A stretch of DNA of 64,000 nt from assembly GCF_002251835.1 (NCBI RefSeq), contig NZ_NOXV01000304.1:6149-70148 (forward strand), given 5' to 3'. This DNA is from Flavobacterium cyanobacteriorum. GTDB taxonomy: Bacteria > Bacteroidota > Bacteroidia > Flavobacteriales > Flavobacteriaceae. The notes beneath the pieces are model-generated. The model was given only the letters and a program-made list of their open reading frames with translations. It searched no databases and had not been told where the DNA came from. Of this stretch, positions 19,691 through 28,485 are shown in pieces (positions within the stretch are counted from its first letter, which is position 1; each line of letters begins with the position of its first letter). A program made the translations under genes and the position numbers.

Positions 19691-21682
19691 ATGAAGAAGA
19701 TTATTTATTGTATAGCATTTTTGTTCGTATTTATAGGTGGCCATGCACAGGTGCTTGACCCGGTAAAGTGGACTTCAAAACTTGAGAAAACATCAGATAC
19801 AGAATATGTTTTAGTGTTTGATGCTGTAATAGAGCCTAAGTGGCACATGTATTCTCAGTACACACCCGAAGGTGGGGTTAACCCTCTGGAAGTGCTTTTT
19901 AATAACAACAAAAATAACTATGAAGCGGTTGGTAAAGCCGAAGAAAGTAAAACACGCACAGCTTTTAATGATGTTTTTGGGGTAGATGAAACCTTTTGGG
20001 AAAATACCGCGCAGCTAAGGCAAAAAATAAAGGTTACCAATACTGCTAATACCTTAGTTCAGGTTGAACTGGCTTACCAGGTCTGTAAAGATGTATGCAT
20101 TCAGCAGAACAAGCTCTTTGAGTTCGACCTTAAAGCGTTAACTGCCAAAGAAGTGATTTCTTTTGATGAGCCGGCCCCGGCGGCAGTTAAGGATACTGTG
20201 GCTGGTCAAGATGCAAAAGCTGGTGCAAATATTTCACTTACTTCTGGTAATGAAGCTGAAAAAGGGCTGCTTTCAATCTTTCTAATAGCCTTTATATCAG
20301 GTTTTGCGGCGTTACTCACACCGTGTGTTTTCCCTATGATACCGATGACGGTGAGCTTTTTCACTAAGCAAAGCAAATCAAGGGCCGCAGGCATCAGGAA
20401 CGCTGTTTTCTATGGAATTTCCATAATCATCATTTATGTGGTGCTGGGTTCCATAGTAACGGCTATTTTTGGTGCTGACGCATTAAATGCTTTATCTACA
20501 AATGTTTGGTTCAACGTTATTTTCTTTGTTTTACTTATAGTTTTTGCATTTTCTTTCCTTGGGGCTTTCGAAATAATGCTCCCCAACTCATGGGCCAACA
20601 AAGTTGACAGGCAGGCCGACAGGGGTGGTTTTGTAGGTATATTGTTTATGGCCCTTGCCCTCGCTATTGTTTCATTTTCATGCACAGGCCCCATAGTGGG
20701 CACATTGCTTGTTGATGCTGCTTCAAAAGGCGGTATTGCCCCTGTAATTGGGATGCTGGGCTTTTCACTTGCGCTGGCACTTCCATTCATGTTGTTTGCC
20801 ATGTTCCCCGGGTGGCTGAATAGTTTACCAAAATCAGGGGGATGGTTAAATACAGTAAAGGTTTTTCTTGGATTTCTTGAACTGGCGCTGGCATTTAAAT
20901 TTTTATCTAATGCAGACTTGGTATTACAGCTTCATATTTTGGAAAGGGAAACTTTCCTTGCTATTTGGATAGCTATATTTGGGGCGCTGGCACTATATCT
21001 TTTTGGCAAAATTTCCCTTCCTCATGATACTCCCCTGAGCTATATTTCAGTAAGCAGGTTGTCTTTGGGCTTGCTTGTATTGGCGTTTACCGTCTACCTG
21101 ATACCTGGTTTGTGGGGTGCGCCTCTCAAGCTTATCAGCGGCTTCCCGCCGCCATCAAATTACAGCGAATCGCCATTTGGTTTTGGTACGCCTGCAAGCG
21201 GCGCAACAGATGGAGCACTCCCGGAAGGGGCTAAAGCTTCGGTGCATGGCATCATAGCTTTTGAAGATTATGATAAAGGGTTGGCTTATGCAAAAAAAGT
21301 CAATAAGCCTGTCCTTCTTGATTTTACGGGTTACGCCTGTGTAAACTGCCGCAAAATGGAAGATTATGTATGGTCTGATGAGCGGGTTCTGTCTGTTTTG
21401 AACAAAGATGTCGTGCTTATTTCTTTGTATGTTGACTATAAGAAAGAATTACCTGAAAATGAACACTATATTTCCAAAACTACAGGTAAAAAAGTTAAGA
21501 CTATTGGTAATAAATGGAGTGATTTCCAGATAACAAAATACAGCATCAATGCCCAGCCTTACTATGTACTCATGGGCCATGATGGGCAAAACCTTAACGA
21601 GCCTGTAGCTTACACACCCGATATAGCCACATACGAGGCCTGGCTGAAAGACGGAATTTCCAAGTTTAAAAATAATAATTGA
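19691..21682 (+). CDS. dsbD: DsbD-like thiol:disulfide interchange protein
   Basis: DsbD-type proteins move electrons from cytoplasmic thioredoxin to the periplasm. The 663-residue protein has a signal peptide (about 1-19), an N-terminal periplasmic domain with Cys132 and Cys136 (QVCKDVC), about eight membrane segments with the transporter cysteines in LTPCVFPMIPM and FSCTGPIVG, and a C-terminal thioredoxin domain with C550-V-N-C553. Every redox pair is therefore present. It follows tilS by one base, an arrangement that may reflect position only. It probably supports periplasmic disulfide isomerisation or cytochrome c maturation. Confidence 0.9.
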   Translation: MKKIIYCIAFLFVFIGGHAQVLDPVKWTSKLEKTSDTEYVLVFDAVIEPKWHMYSQYTPEGGVNPLEVLFNNNKNNYEAVGKAEESKTRTAFNDVFGVDETFWENTAQLRQKIKVTNTANTLVQVELAYQVCKDVCIQQNKLFEFDLKALTAKEVISFDEPAPAAVKDTVAGQDAKAGANISLTSGNEAEKGLLSIFLIAFISGFAALLTPCVFPMIPMTVSFFTKQSKSRAAGIRNAVFYGISIIIIYVVLGSIVTAIFGADALNALSTNVWFNVIFFVLLIVFAFSFLGAFEIMLPNSWANKVDRQADRGGFVGILFMALALAIVSFSCTGPIVGTLLVDAASKGGIAPVIGMLGFSLALALPFMLFAMFPGWLNSLPKSGGWLNTVKVFLGFLELALAFKFLSNADLVLQLHILERETFLAIWIAIFGALALYLFGKISLPHDTPLSYISVSRLSLGLLVLAFTVYLIPGLWGAPLKLISGFPPPSNYSESPFGFGTPASGATDGALPEGAKASVHGIIAFEDYDKGLAYAKKVNKPVLLDFTGYACVNCRKMEDYVWSDERVLSVLNKDVVLISLYVDYKKELPENEHYISKTTGKKVKTIGNKWSDFQITKYSINAQPYYVLMGHDGQNLNEPVAYTPDIATYEAWLKDGISKFKNNN

Positions 21683-21763
21683 ATGATATAGAAATAGAAA
21701 TGCTTACATAGGTAACTGTAAGATTTTTTAATTAATAAGTAATATTTTATTATACTGAATCCT

Positions 21764-21771
21764 TATGTTTG
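21764..21771 (+). promoter_or_regulatory. Candidate -7 element upstream of the exported hydrolase operon
   Basis: TATGTTTG matches TAnnTTTG in the AT-rich 253-base gap after dsbD. It would give a leader of roughly 160 bases before the isochorismatase-like gene, long for this genome. Nothing else clear is seen in the gap, apart from short AATAACTAAA-like direct repeats just before the gene. Confidence 0.3.
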
Positions 21772-21935
21772 TATAGATTTTGCAGTCAGTTTCAATGGAT
21801 ACAGCTAGCCGGGTAATGTAATATAAGTTTTTTCTTAATCTGGTTCAATGCGCAGGATGTAAACATGGCAGAAATTTGTGATGTTATTAAACGAGTAATA
21901 GTAAAATAACTAAAAAATAACTAAATCACTTTTCT

Positions 21936-22637
21936 ATGAAAAACACAGTTTTAACTATCGCTGCAGCATTGCTAACCACAGTGGCTTTCGCACAAAAGCC
22001 TTCTCCAAAATTATTAAGCCCGTCAAACCACACTCTTGTGCTTATTGACCACCAGCCCCAAATGGCCTTTGCAACCCAGTCACACAGTATTGAAAGTATA
22101 AGGAACAATGCTGCACTGGTTTCAAAAGCAGCCAAAACATTTAATGTTTCGGTTGTGCTTACCTCTGTGGCAGCCAAAACATTCAGTGGGCCATTATTCT
22201 CTGAAATTACGGATACTTTCCCTAATGAAAAGATAATTGACAGGACTACCATGAACACATGGGAAGACCCCGCAGCTTACAAAGCTATTACCGGCAAGGG
22301 CAAAAAGAAAATTGTTTTTGCGGGCCTTTGGACAGAAGTATGTATAGTAGGCCCGGTATTAAGTGCGCTTAATGAGGGATATGAAGTTTACTTTATTTCT
22401 GATGCCTGCGGAGGCGTATCAAAAGAAGCGCACGATATGGCAGTACAAAGGATGATACAGGCAGGCGCACAACCGATGACAAGCCTTCAGTACATGCTTG
22501 AGCTGCAGAGAGACTGGGCAAGGCAGGAAACCTACAATCCTGTAAATGATATTGCCAAAGAACACGGTGGCGGTTACGGCCTTGGTATTAAGTATGCCAA
22601 AGAGATGTTCAACGCGCAGGAGGGTAAGAAAAAGTAA
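21936..22637 (+). CDS. Exported isochorismatase-family (YcaC-like) hydrolase
   Basis: The 233-residue protein carries a signal peptide (MKNTVLTIAAALLTTVAFA, cleavage near 19-20) before an isochorismatase fold. The family's catalytic Asp is in LVLIDHQPQ (Asp38) and the nucleophilic Cys is in LWTEVCIVGP (Cys136), followed by SDACGGVSKEAHDMA. Members hydrolyse amides or isochorismate-like substrates; YcaC-like proteins have no settled substrate. A periplasmic location is unusual because most family members are cytoplasmic. It is the first gene of an operon with an amidohydrolase, a DoxX protein and a porin, so it may act on the same imported compound. The specific reaction is unknown. Confidence 0.82.
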   Translation: MKNTVLTIAAALLTTVAFAQKPSPKLLSPSNHTLVLIDHQPQMAFATQSHSIESIRNNAALVSKAAKTFNVSVVLTSVAAKTFSGPLFSEITDTFPNEKIIDRTTMNTWEDPAAYKAITGKGKKKIVFAGLWTEVCIVGPVLSALNEGYEVYFISDACGGVSKEAHDMAVQRMIQAGAQPMTSLQYMLELQRDWARQETYNPVNDIAKEHGGGYGLGIKYAKEMFNAQEGKKK

Positions 22638-22648
22638 TGCTTAACCTG

Positions 22649-22677
22649 ATACCCCTGCCGCAAGGCGGGGGTATTTT
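22649..22677 (+). terminator. Hairpin between the exported hydrolases
   Basis: ATACCCCTGCC pairs with GGCGGGGGTAT around a GCAA tetraloop, giving 11 pairs, and is followed by TTTT. It looks like an intrinsic terminator, yet the next gene starts 13 bases later in the same direction with no obvious promoter between, so partial termination or transcript stabilisation is more likely. Confidence 0.7.
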
Positions 22678-22689
22678 AATTATGGTACT

Positions 22690-24492
22690 ATGAAAAAGTT
22701 ATTTTTCTTCCTTATCGCTGCACTGCCTGTTATGGCACAAAAAGCAGCGCCTGACCTTATTGTGCATAATGCTTCGGTGCATACGCTTGATGATGCCCTC
22801 CCTGTGGCACAGGCAGTAGCGGTATCAGGCGGCAGGATTATTAAAGTGGGTACTACTGCAGAAGTATTTACATTAAAAAATAAGAAGACCAAAGTGATTG
22901 ACGCACAGGGAAAAACACTGGTGCCCGGAATTTTTGACAGCCACCTCCATGTAATCAGGGGCGGGCGCTTTTATAATGCTGAACTGCGTTGGGATGGGGT
23001 TAGGTCGCTAAAAAGGGCGCTGCAAATGCTCCGCGAGCAGGCACAGCGCACTCCCGCGGGGCAGTGGGTACGTGTTGTTGGCGGCTGGAATGCCTACCAG
23101 TTTGAAGAAAAGCGGTTGCCAACCCTGCAGGAAATAAATGAAGCTACCGGGCAGGTGCCGGCTTTTGTACTGCACCTGTACGGACATGCCTACCTCAACA
23201 GGGCGGGGCTGAAAGCACTTAATATTACTGCTGATACTCCAAGCCCCAAAGGCGCACTGATACAAAAAGATGAAAATGGTGAGCCTACAGGGCTGCTGGT
23301 GGCAGAACCGAACGCTTTCCTGCTGTATTCAACGCTGGCAAAGCTGCCAGAACTTTCGCAGGAAGAAAAGCTGAATTCCACCAGATTATATATGGCAGAA
23401 CTTAACCGACTGGGCATAACCTCAATAATGGATGCCGGCGGGGGGTTCCAGAACTACCCTGATGATTATGGCATAACCGATTTGCTCAATAAGCGTAATG
23501 AGCTTACCGTAAGGCTGCCTTTTTATCTTTTTGCACAAAAAGCAGGTACAGAACTGTCAGATTATACCAAATGGATAACCGAAGTGGAAATAGGAGGATA
23601 TTGTGAGGCTTCAGCTGAAAGAAAGGCTGTGAAGAACTTTGGTAAATGGGGCAGTGTGGAATATTTTGTGCAGGGTGGAGGTGAAAACCTTGTTGCCACA
23701 GCTGCCGATTTTGAGAATTTTGACCAGCCCAGGCCCGACCTGCCGCCTGCAATGGAAGCACAGCTGAAAGCAGTTATAAGCACATTGGTTAAAAACCGCT
23801 GGCCTTTCAGGCTGCATGCCACTTATGATGAAAGCATAACCCGTTTCCTTAACGTTATTGAGGAGGTAAATGTCGAAACACCTTTAAACGGGCTGCTCTG
23901 GTTTTTCGACCATGCTGAAACAATTTCGGCAGCAAACCTGCAACGGGTAAAAAAGCTGGGCGGGAGCATTGCTATACAGCACAGGATGGCTTACCAGGGC
24001 GAAAGCTTTATAAAACGCTACGGAAAGAAAGCAGCAGAATTTACCCCGCCGGTAAAACAGATGATCGATATGGGAATTACGGTAGGTATGGGGTCAGACG
24101 GCACAAGGGTTAGCTCATACAACCCGTGGATAGGGTTGTACTGGCTTACTACGGGCAAAACGGTGGGAGGCCTTAAACACATGGCCGATGCCAACCTGCT
24201 TGACAGGGAAACCGCATTAGCCCTGTTTACGAAAGGCAGCGCCAAACTGGTAAACCTTCATCATGACAGGGGTATGATAAAGGAAGGCCACCTGGCGGAT
24301 TTTATACTTCTTTCCGAAGATTATTTTACGGTTGATGCTGAAAAGATACCCGGTATTACCTCGTTACTTACGGTATTGGGAGGTAAAATAGTTTATGGCG
24401 ACGGGGGCTTTAAGGCACATGCACCTGCGCTGCCACGCGCCCTGCCCGGGTGGAGCCCGGTTAATTTTTATGGTGGTTACCAAAACAGATAA
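22690..24492 (+). CDS. Exported YtcJ-type amidohydrolase
   Basis: The 600-residue protein has a signal peptide (about 1-16, ending VMA) and the amidohydrolase-superfamily layout of the YtcJ group: an N-terminal beta sandwich segment (LIVHNASVHTLD), the first metal-binding pair His85-x-His87 in FDSHLHV, and a C-terminal HxD-type region near GMGSDGTRVSSYNPW. YtcJ members act on amides, lactams or related cyclic compounds but substrates are mostly unknown. Three bases separate it from the DoxX gene. An ATG eight bases upstream is followed at once by a stop and cannot be the start. The family is clear; the substrate is not. Confidence 0.87.
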   Translation: MKKLFFFLIAALPVMAQKAAPDLIVHNASVHTLDDALPVAQAVAVSGGRIIKVGTTAEVFTLKNKKTKVIDAQGKTLVPGIFDSHLHVIRGGRFYNAELRWDGVRSLKRALQMLREQAQRTPAGQWVRVVGGWNAYQFEEKRLPTLQEINEATGQVPAFVLHLYGHAYLNRAGLKALNITADTPSPKGALIQKDENGEPTGLLVAEPNAFLLYSTLAKLPELSQEEKLNSTRLYMAELNRLGITSIMDAGGGFQNYPDDYGITDLLNKRNELTVRLPFYLFAQKAGTELSDYTKWITEVEIGGYCEASAERKAVKNFGKWGSVEYFVQGGGENLVATAADFENFDQPRPDLPPAMEAQLKAVISTLVKNRWPFRLHATYDESITRFLNVIEEVNVETPLNGLLWFFDHAETISAANLQRVKKLGGSIAIQHRMAYQGESFIKRYGKKAAEFTPPVKQMIDMGITVGMGSDGTRVSSYNPWIGLYWLTTGKTVGGLKHMADANLLDRETALALFTKGSAKLVNLHHDRGMIKEGHLADFILLSEDYFTVDAEKIPGITSLLTVLGGKIVYGDGGFKAHAPALPRALPGWSPVNFYGGYQNR

Positions 24493-24495
24493 GTT

Positions 24496-24912
24496 ATGGC
24501 ACGTTTATTTTTCAATATAAAGAAACTCAATTTTGATGTAGCTATGCTCCTGTTCCGCGTGGCAGTATCAGTGCAGCTTATTGTGGTACACGGACTCAAG
24601 AAAATCGGTGTCGGTACAGGTATAGCCGAAACAGTTCCTAATCCTTTCGGCTTGCCTGAAGCGCTTAATCAATATTTTGCCATTGCCTCAAACCTTGTGT
24701 TTCCGCTATTCGTTATTATCGGGCTATTCACAAGGCTGGCCTGCCTCCCTGTGCTTGCCGTAACATTGTCAGGCTACTTTGTAGTACACTGGAACGATCC
24801 GTTGCTGGTTAAAGATGTACCTTTTATGTACAGCCTATGCTTTTTGTTTATAGCAGCTGTTGGCGGCGGCAGGTATTCCGTTGATGCATATTTTGAGGGC
24901 AGGAGAAAGTAG
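24496..24912 (+). CDS. DoxX-family membrane protein
   Basis: The 138-residue protein has four hydrophobic stretches and the DoxX pattern, with MLLFRVAVSVQLIVVHGLKK in the first helix and FPLFVIIGLFTRLACLPV in the middle. DoxX proteins are small inner-membrane subunits linked in various organisms to quinone-coupled redox enzymes or to oxidative stress. It lies three bases after the amidohydrolase and four bases before the porin gene, so it is certainly in the same operon. It could couple the pathway to the respiratory chain, but the sequence does not show that. Confidence 0.85.
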   Translation: MARLFFNIKKLNFDVAMLLFRVAVSVQLIVVHGLKKIGVGTGIAETVPNPFGLPEALNQYFAIASNLVFPLFVIIGLFTRLACLPVLAVTLSGYFVVHWNDPLLVKDVPFMYSLCFLFIAAVGGGRYSVDAYFEGRRK

Positions 24913-24916
24913 TATT

Positions 24917-26269
24917 ATGAAAGCGGCACTATTAACAGCCCTGCTTGCACTTTATTGCCCCTACCTGCGGGGGCAGGAAATCAGCTTCCGGCCATTGCGT
25001 TATGAAGAGGATCATGCCCTGTATGCTGATGATACTGTTAAAAGTTTTTACAAAAAACTGAAATACACACAGCTTAGTGCTGAGCCCGCCATTGCACTTT
25101 CGGTGGGAGGTGAGTTGCGGCTGCAATACCAGTTTTATGATAATGAGAACTGGGGCGATGCACCGGATGATCATGACGGTTACCTGCTCACACGCTCACT
25201 GCTTCATGCAGATGTAAGGTTTAGCAAAGCATTCAGGGTATTTACGCAGTTGCAGAGCAGCTTGGCATCGGGCCGTATAGACCCGAACCCGCTGGAGCAC
25301 AACCCGCTGGAACTGCACCAGTTTTTTGCCGATGCTGTAGCAGGCAGGTTTACGCTAAGGGCCGGCAGGCAGGAATTCCTTTACGGGTCGCAACGCCTTA
25401 TTGCGGTGCGGGAAGGCCCCAACAGCCGGCAGTCTTTTGATGCGGTAAAGGTTATATATAATACCAAGGATTGGCAGGCCGATGCGTTCTACAGCCAGTT
25501 TGTACGCAACTTTAAGGGCAATTTTAACGACAGGATGAACCCTGACACCAAACTATGGGGTTTTTATAATATTATCAGGCTACATCAGGGCTTTATTATC
25601 GACCTGTACTATCTGGGGCTTTATCGTAAACGTGGTATTTTTGATGATGCAGCAGGAACTGAAACAAGACATTCGGCAGGTATGAGGTTCTCGGGTAAGA
25701 AAGCTGGCTGGAAGCATGACGCTGAAGCACTGTACCAGTTCGGTTCTTCGGAAGATAAGGCAATCAGTGCCTGGACCGTATCACTTAACAGTTCCTACCA
25801 GTTTAATGATACGCCCCTGAAGCCTGTGCTGGGAATAAAGACTGAATATATATCCGGCGACAGGGAGTATGATGATAACAGCCTGAACACCTTTAACCCG
25901 CTGTTTCCGCGTGGTGCTTATTTTGGCCTGGCGGCGCTTATAGGGCCTGCCAACCTGTTTGATGTGCATCCGTTTGCCGAATTGCAGGTTACGGAGAAGA
26001 TAGCTATAGGGCTGGATTATGACTTTTTCTGGAGGGCCAGCCTTAATGACGGTATCTACTCGCCCAATACAGCGCTGATTTATACGGGGCGTAACTCCCG
26101 TAGGAGCCATATTGGCAACCAGCTTGGTTTTGAGGCAGGTTATGCGGTAAACGGATTTATAGAGTTGAAGGCAGAGGGTACGTGGTTTGATGCCGGCAGG
26201 TATTTGAAAGAATCCGGTGCCGGTAAAGATGTGTTGTTCTTTGCGGCTACGGCCACCCTTAAGTTATAA
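24917..26269 (+). CDS. Alginate-export-type outer membrane porin
   Basis: From the ATG at 24917 the 450-residue product has a signal peptide (about 1-19) and a C-terminal region of alternating strands ending LFFAATATLKL. Segments such as GGELRLQYQFYDNENWG, RAGRQEFLYGSQRL and FSGKKAGWKHDAEALYQFG match the alginate_exp family of outer-membrane channels. That family also contains channels for other compounds, so alginate need not be the substrate. A longer frame starting at 24860 overlaps the DoxX gene and lacks a signal at its N-terminus. It is the last gene of the exported operon and is the likely entry or exit port for its substrate. Confidence 0.83.
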   Translation: MKAALLTALLALYCPYLRGQEISFRPLRYEEDHALYADDTVKSFYKKLKYTQLSAEPAIALSVGGELRLQYQFYDNENWGDAPDDHDGYLLTRSLLHADVRFSKAFRVFTQLQSSLASGRIDPNPLEHNPLELHQFFADAVAGRFTLRAGRQEFLYGSQRLIAVREGPNSRQSFDAVKVIYNTKDWQADAFYSQFVRNFKGNFNDRMNPDTKLWGFYNIIRLHQGFIIDLYYLGLYRKRGIFDDAAGTETRHSAGMRFSGKKAGWKHDAEALYQFGSSEDKAISAWTVSLNSSYQFNDTPLKPVLGIKTEYISGDREYDDNSLNTFNPLFPRGAYFGLAALIGPANLFDVHPFAELQVTEKIAIGLDYDFFWRASLNDGIYSPNTALIYTGRNSRRSHIGNQLGFEAGYAVNGFIELKAEGTWFDAGRYLKESGAGKDVLFFAATATLKL

Positions 26270-26650
26270 CAACATGCCGTATTGCCCAAAAAAATTAAAA
26301 TGACGGCCGGAAAGCCTTTGTGTGTGTATTAGCCGCGATGGCAGCGGCATCCTCCCCGCCGCCCGCTTTTGCGGCGGGGATATATAGCGGACAGCGCGAC
26401 CAAGCCTTTTAAAAAGTGCACTTTGCCTGCCTCTCCAGAAAAACATATTGCATAATTGAATCCAGATGCGATAGGTTTGACTACTTAAGTTTTATTGTTG
26501 ATTCAGGGAGTGGCTTAAGGGAGCACCCCTTGTTTTCTATGTCCTTTAAGGCCTTTTACATATTTTTTGAGTGTCTTCTCAAATACGGGTTAAGCAATAT
26601 TTTGCCTGCTTTTCGGGCAGCATCCGGGGGCATGGTATATAATGGAATGT
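26270..26650. other. 381-base intergenic region with structured element
   Basis: This gap between the porin gene and the convergent DUF2892 gene holds a GC-rich structured element near its left end, listed separately. A small AAGGG/CCCTT hairpin with a TTGTTTT tail lies near 26517-26537 and could end the porin operon. The remainder is AT-rich with no supported gene; a 96-codon open frame across it has no family resemblance and is probably chance. Confidence 0.6.
26330..26407 (+). repeat. Structured palindromic intergenic element
   Basis: The element has three parts. The left arm is TTAGCCGCGATGGCAGCGGC, where GCCGC can pair with GCGGC. The centre is a perfect ten-pair hairpin, TCCCCGCCGC (26353-26362) with GCGGCGGGGA (26371-26380). 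The right arm is ATATAGCGGACAGCGCGACC. From memory, sequences of this layout (AGCCCCGATNGNAGCGGCATCC ... GATATAGCGGANAGCGGGA) recur in Flavobacterium intergenic regions with a variable central stem. It could be a transcribed RNA motif or a mobile palindrome. The match to a known repeat is inference, as only one copy is in this window. Confidence 0.6.
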
Positions 26651-27001
26651 CTATACATCTCCTGCAGCGCCTTCAAACAAGGCATAAGCGGGGCAGTAGC
26701 CGGTGACACCCCTGAACAGCATGGCTCCTGCCGTAATACCTTCAATAGCTTTTTTACCGGTGCTGTGGTCTTTGATAAATGCCCTGTATAACAGGTAGCT
26801 GCCTGCCGCAATCATAAATATGCGTTCCGGGGTACCCACGTTTATCCTGAGGCCGGGGATAATATTTTTTTTGTTCTCGTGCAGGTAAGGTTCGGCTTCT
26901 TTGATGTTTGATATTGATGCGTACCGGTTCGGGTCCGTACCGGACATGTCATACTTAGAGAAATTCCTTTTTGCTGATGACTGGTTTTTAGGAAGTGCCA
27001 T
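26651..27001 (-). CDS. DUF2892 family membrane protein
   Basis: The 116-residue protein has a polar N-terminal half of about 50 residues and then the DUF2892 pattern: NVGTPERIFMIAAGSYLLYRAF, a glycine-rich second hydrophobic helix and the terminal GYCPAYALFEG with the conserved CPxY. The family is a short two-helix inner-membrane module, often beside rhodanese or other sulfur-handling proteins, but no such neighbour is seen here. No function is known. It stands alone, about 150 bases from murA on the same strand. Confidence 0.78.
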   Translation of the reverse strand: MALPKNQSSAKRNFSKYDMSGTDPNRYASISNIKEAEPYLHENKKNIIPGLRINVGTPERIFMIAAGSYLLYRAFIKDHSTGKKAIEGITAGAMLFRGVTGYCPAYALFEGAAGDV

Positions 27002-27156
27002 AATTCTGTATTTTTAGTTATTGTATAAAAATACTTATTAAAACACGGATTATGTTGTAATTAAATTATAAAAAAACCTTAATTAAAGTTAATGAATTCT
27101 GTGACACAATATGTGCGGGCCTGATAAAAATTGAGGGCTGCCGCAGCAGCCCTGAA

Positions 27157-28470
27157 TTAATTTATCCTTTCAATTTTTGCTCCGAGCGCCCTGAGCCGTT
27201 CGTCTATGCGTTCATATCCACGGTCAATCTGGTCACTGTTCTGGATGATGCTGGTACCTTTTGCGGAAAGTGCCGCGATAAGGAGTGATATGCCCGCACG
27301 TATATCGGGTGATGACATCATGATGCCTTTGAGTTGTGATTTAAAGTCGTGCCCGATTACGGTGGCCCTGTGCGGGTCGCAAAGGATGATTTTGGCGCCC
27401 ATATCAATAAGCCTGTCCACAAAGAACAGGCGGCTTTCAAACATTTTCTGGTGAATCAGTACGCTTCCGCGTGCCTGTGTGGCGACTACCAGGACAATGC
27501 TCAGCAGGTCCGGCGTGAAGCCCGGCCATGGGGCATCGGCAATGGTGAGTATGGAGCCGTCAATATAGTTCTGTATTTCGTAACCTTCGGTATGTGCCGG
27601 TATGTGTATGTCATCGCCTATGCGTTCTATAGTAATGCCCAGTTTCCTGAACGTATTGGGGATAATGCCCAGGTTGTCCCAGCTTACGTTTTTAATGGTT
27701 ATTTCGCTGCGCGTCATGGCGGCCAGCCCTATCCAGCTGCCTATTTCAATCATGTCGGGCAGTATCCTGTGTTCACACCCGCCAAGGCTTTCCACGCCTT
27801 CAATTTCAAGCAGGTTGGAGCCTATGCCAGTTATTTTTGCGCCCATGCTGTTGAGCATTTTGCAAAGCTGCTGGAGGTAAGGTTCGCAGGCGGCGTTATA
27901 TATTGTTGTTTTGCCTTGGGCCAGTACTGCGGCCATCACTATGTTAGCCGTGCCTGTCACTGATGCTTCGTCGAGCAGCATGTAGGTGCCCCGGAGCCTG
28001 CCATCGGTTTCTACACCATAAAAGTAGTCTTCTTTATTATAACGGAACTTGGCCCCAAGATTTATAAATCCTTCAAAGTGGGTATCCAGCCTGCGGCGTC
28101 CAATCTTGTCGCCCCCAGGCTTAGGAATGTAGCCTTTGCCGAAACGTGCCAGCAGCGGGCCAACAATCATAATGGAGCCGCGCAGAGATTTTCCTTCTTC
28201 TTTGAAAGCTTCTGACTCGAGGTAGCTTAGGTTTACCTCATCTGCCTGGAAAGTATATGCGCCGTGGCCCAGTTTTTCGGTTTTCACGCCAAGGTTCTGC
28301 AACAGCTTTATGAGCTTGTTTACATCAATAATATCGGGTATATTGGTTATGGTTACTTTCTGTGGGGTGAGCAATACGGTGCACAGTACCTGTAGTGCTT
28401 CGTTTTTTGCGCCCTGGGGCGTAATTTCACCTTTTAATTGTGTTCCTCCTTCAATTTTAAATGTTCCCAT
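27157..28470 (-). CDS. murA: UDP-N-acetylglucosamine 1-carboxyvinyltransferase (MurA)
   Basis: MurA transfers enolpyruvyl from PEP to UDP-GlcNAc in the first committed step of peptidoglycan synthesis. The 437-residue protein is full length, with the catalytic Lys22-Asn23 in GAKNEALQ and the EPSP-synthase fold repeated twice. The loop that normally reads PGGC carries PGGD here: Asp121, encoded by GAC at 28108-28110, replaces the Cys that fosfomycin alkylates (Cys115 in E. coli). A Cys-to-Asp change keeps activity and gives fosfomycin resistance in characterised enzymes. It precedes, on the same strand, only the DUF2892 gene; DUF4290 lies 15 bases upstream and may be co-transcribed. Confidence 0.97.
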   Translation of the reverse strand: MGTFKIEGGTQLKGEITPQGAKNEALQVLCTVLLTPQKVTITNIPDIIDVNKLIKLLQNLGVKTEKLGHGAYTFQADEVNLSYLESEAFKEEGKSLRGSIMIVGPLLARFGKGYIPKPGGDKIGRRRLDTHFEGFINLGAKFRYNKEDYFYGVETDGRLRGTYMLLDEASVTGTANIVMAAVLAQGKTTIYNAACEPYLQQLCKMLNSMGAKITGIGSNLLEIEGVESLGGCEHRILPDMIEIGSWIGLAAMTRSEITIKNVSWDNLGIIPNTFRKLGITIERIGDDIHIPAHTEGYEIQNYIDGSILTIADAPWPGFTPDLLSIVLVVATQARGSVLIHQKMFESRLFFVDRLIDMGAKIILCDPHRATVIGHDFKSQLKGIMMSSPDIRAGISLLIAALSAKGTSIIQNSDQIDRGYERIDERLRALGAKIERIN

Positions 28471-28485
28471 GTAAGCGTAAAAGAA

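Noticed and set aside
26416-26706. 96-codon open frame on the + strand in the gap and DUF2892 region.
   Set aside because: It overlaps the DUF2892 gene end, resembles no family and has random-like composition.
27349-27963. 204-codon open frame on the + strand.
   Set aside because: It is antisense to murA, has Cys- and Tyr-rich composition unlike a real protein, and murA is certain.
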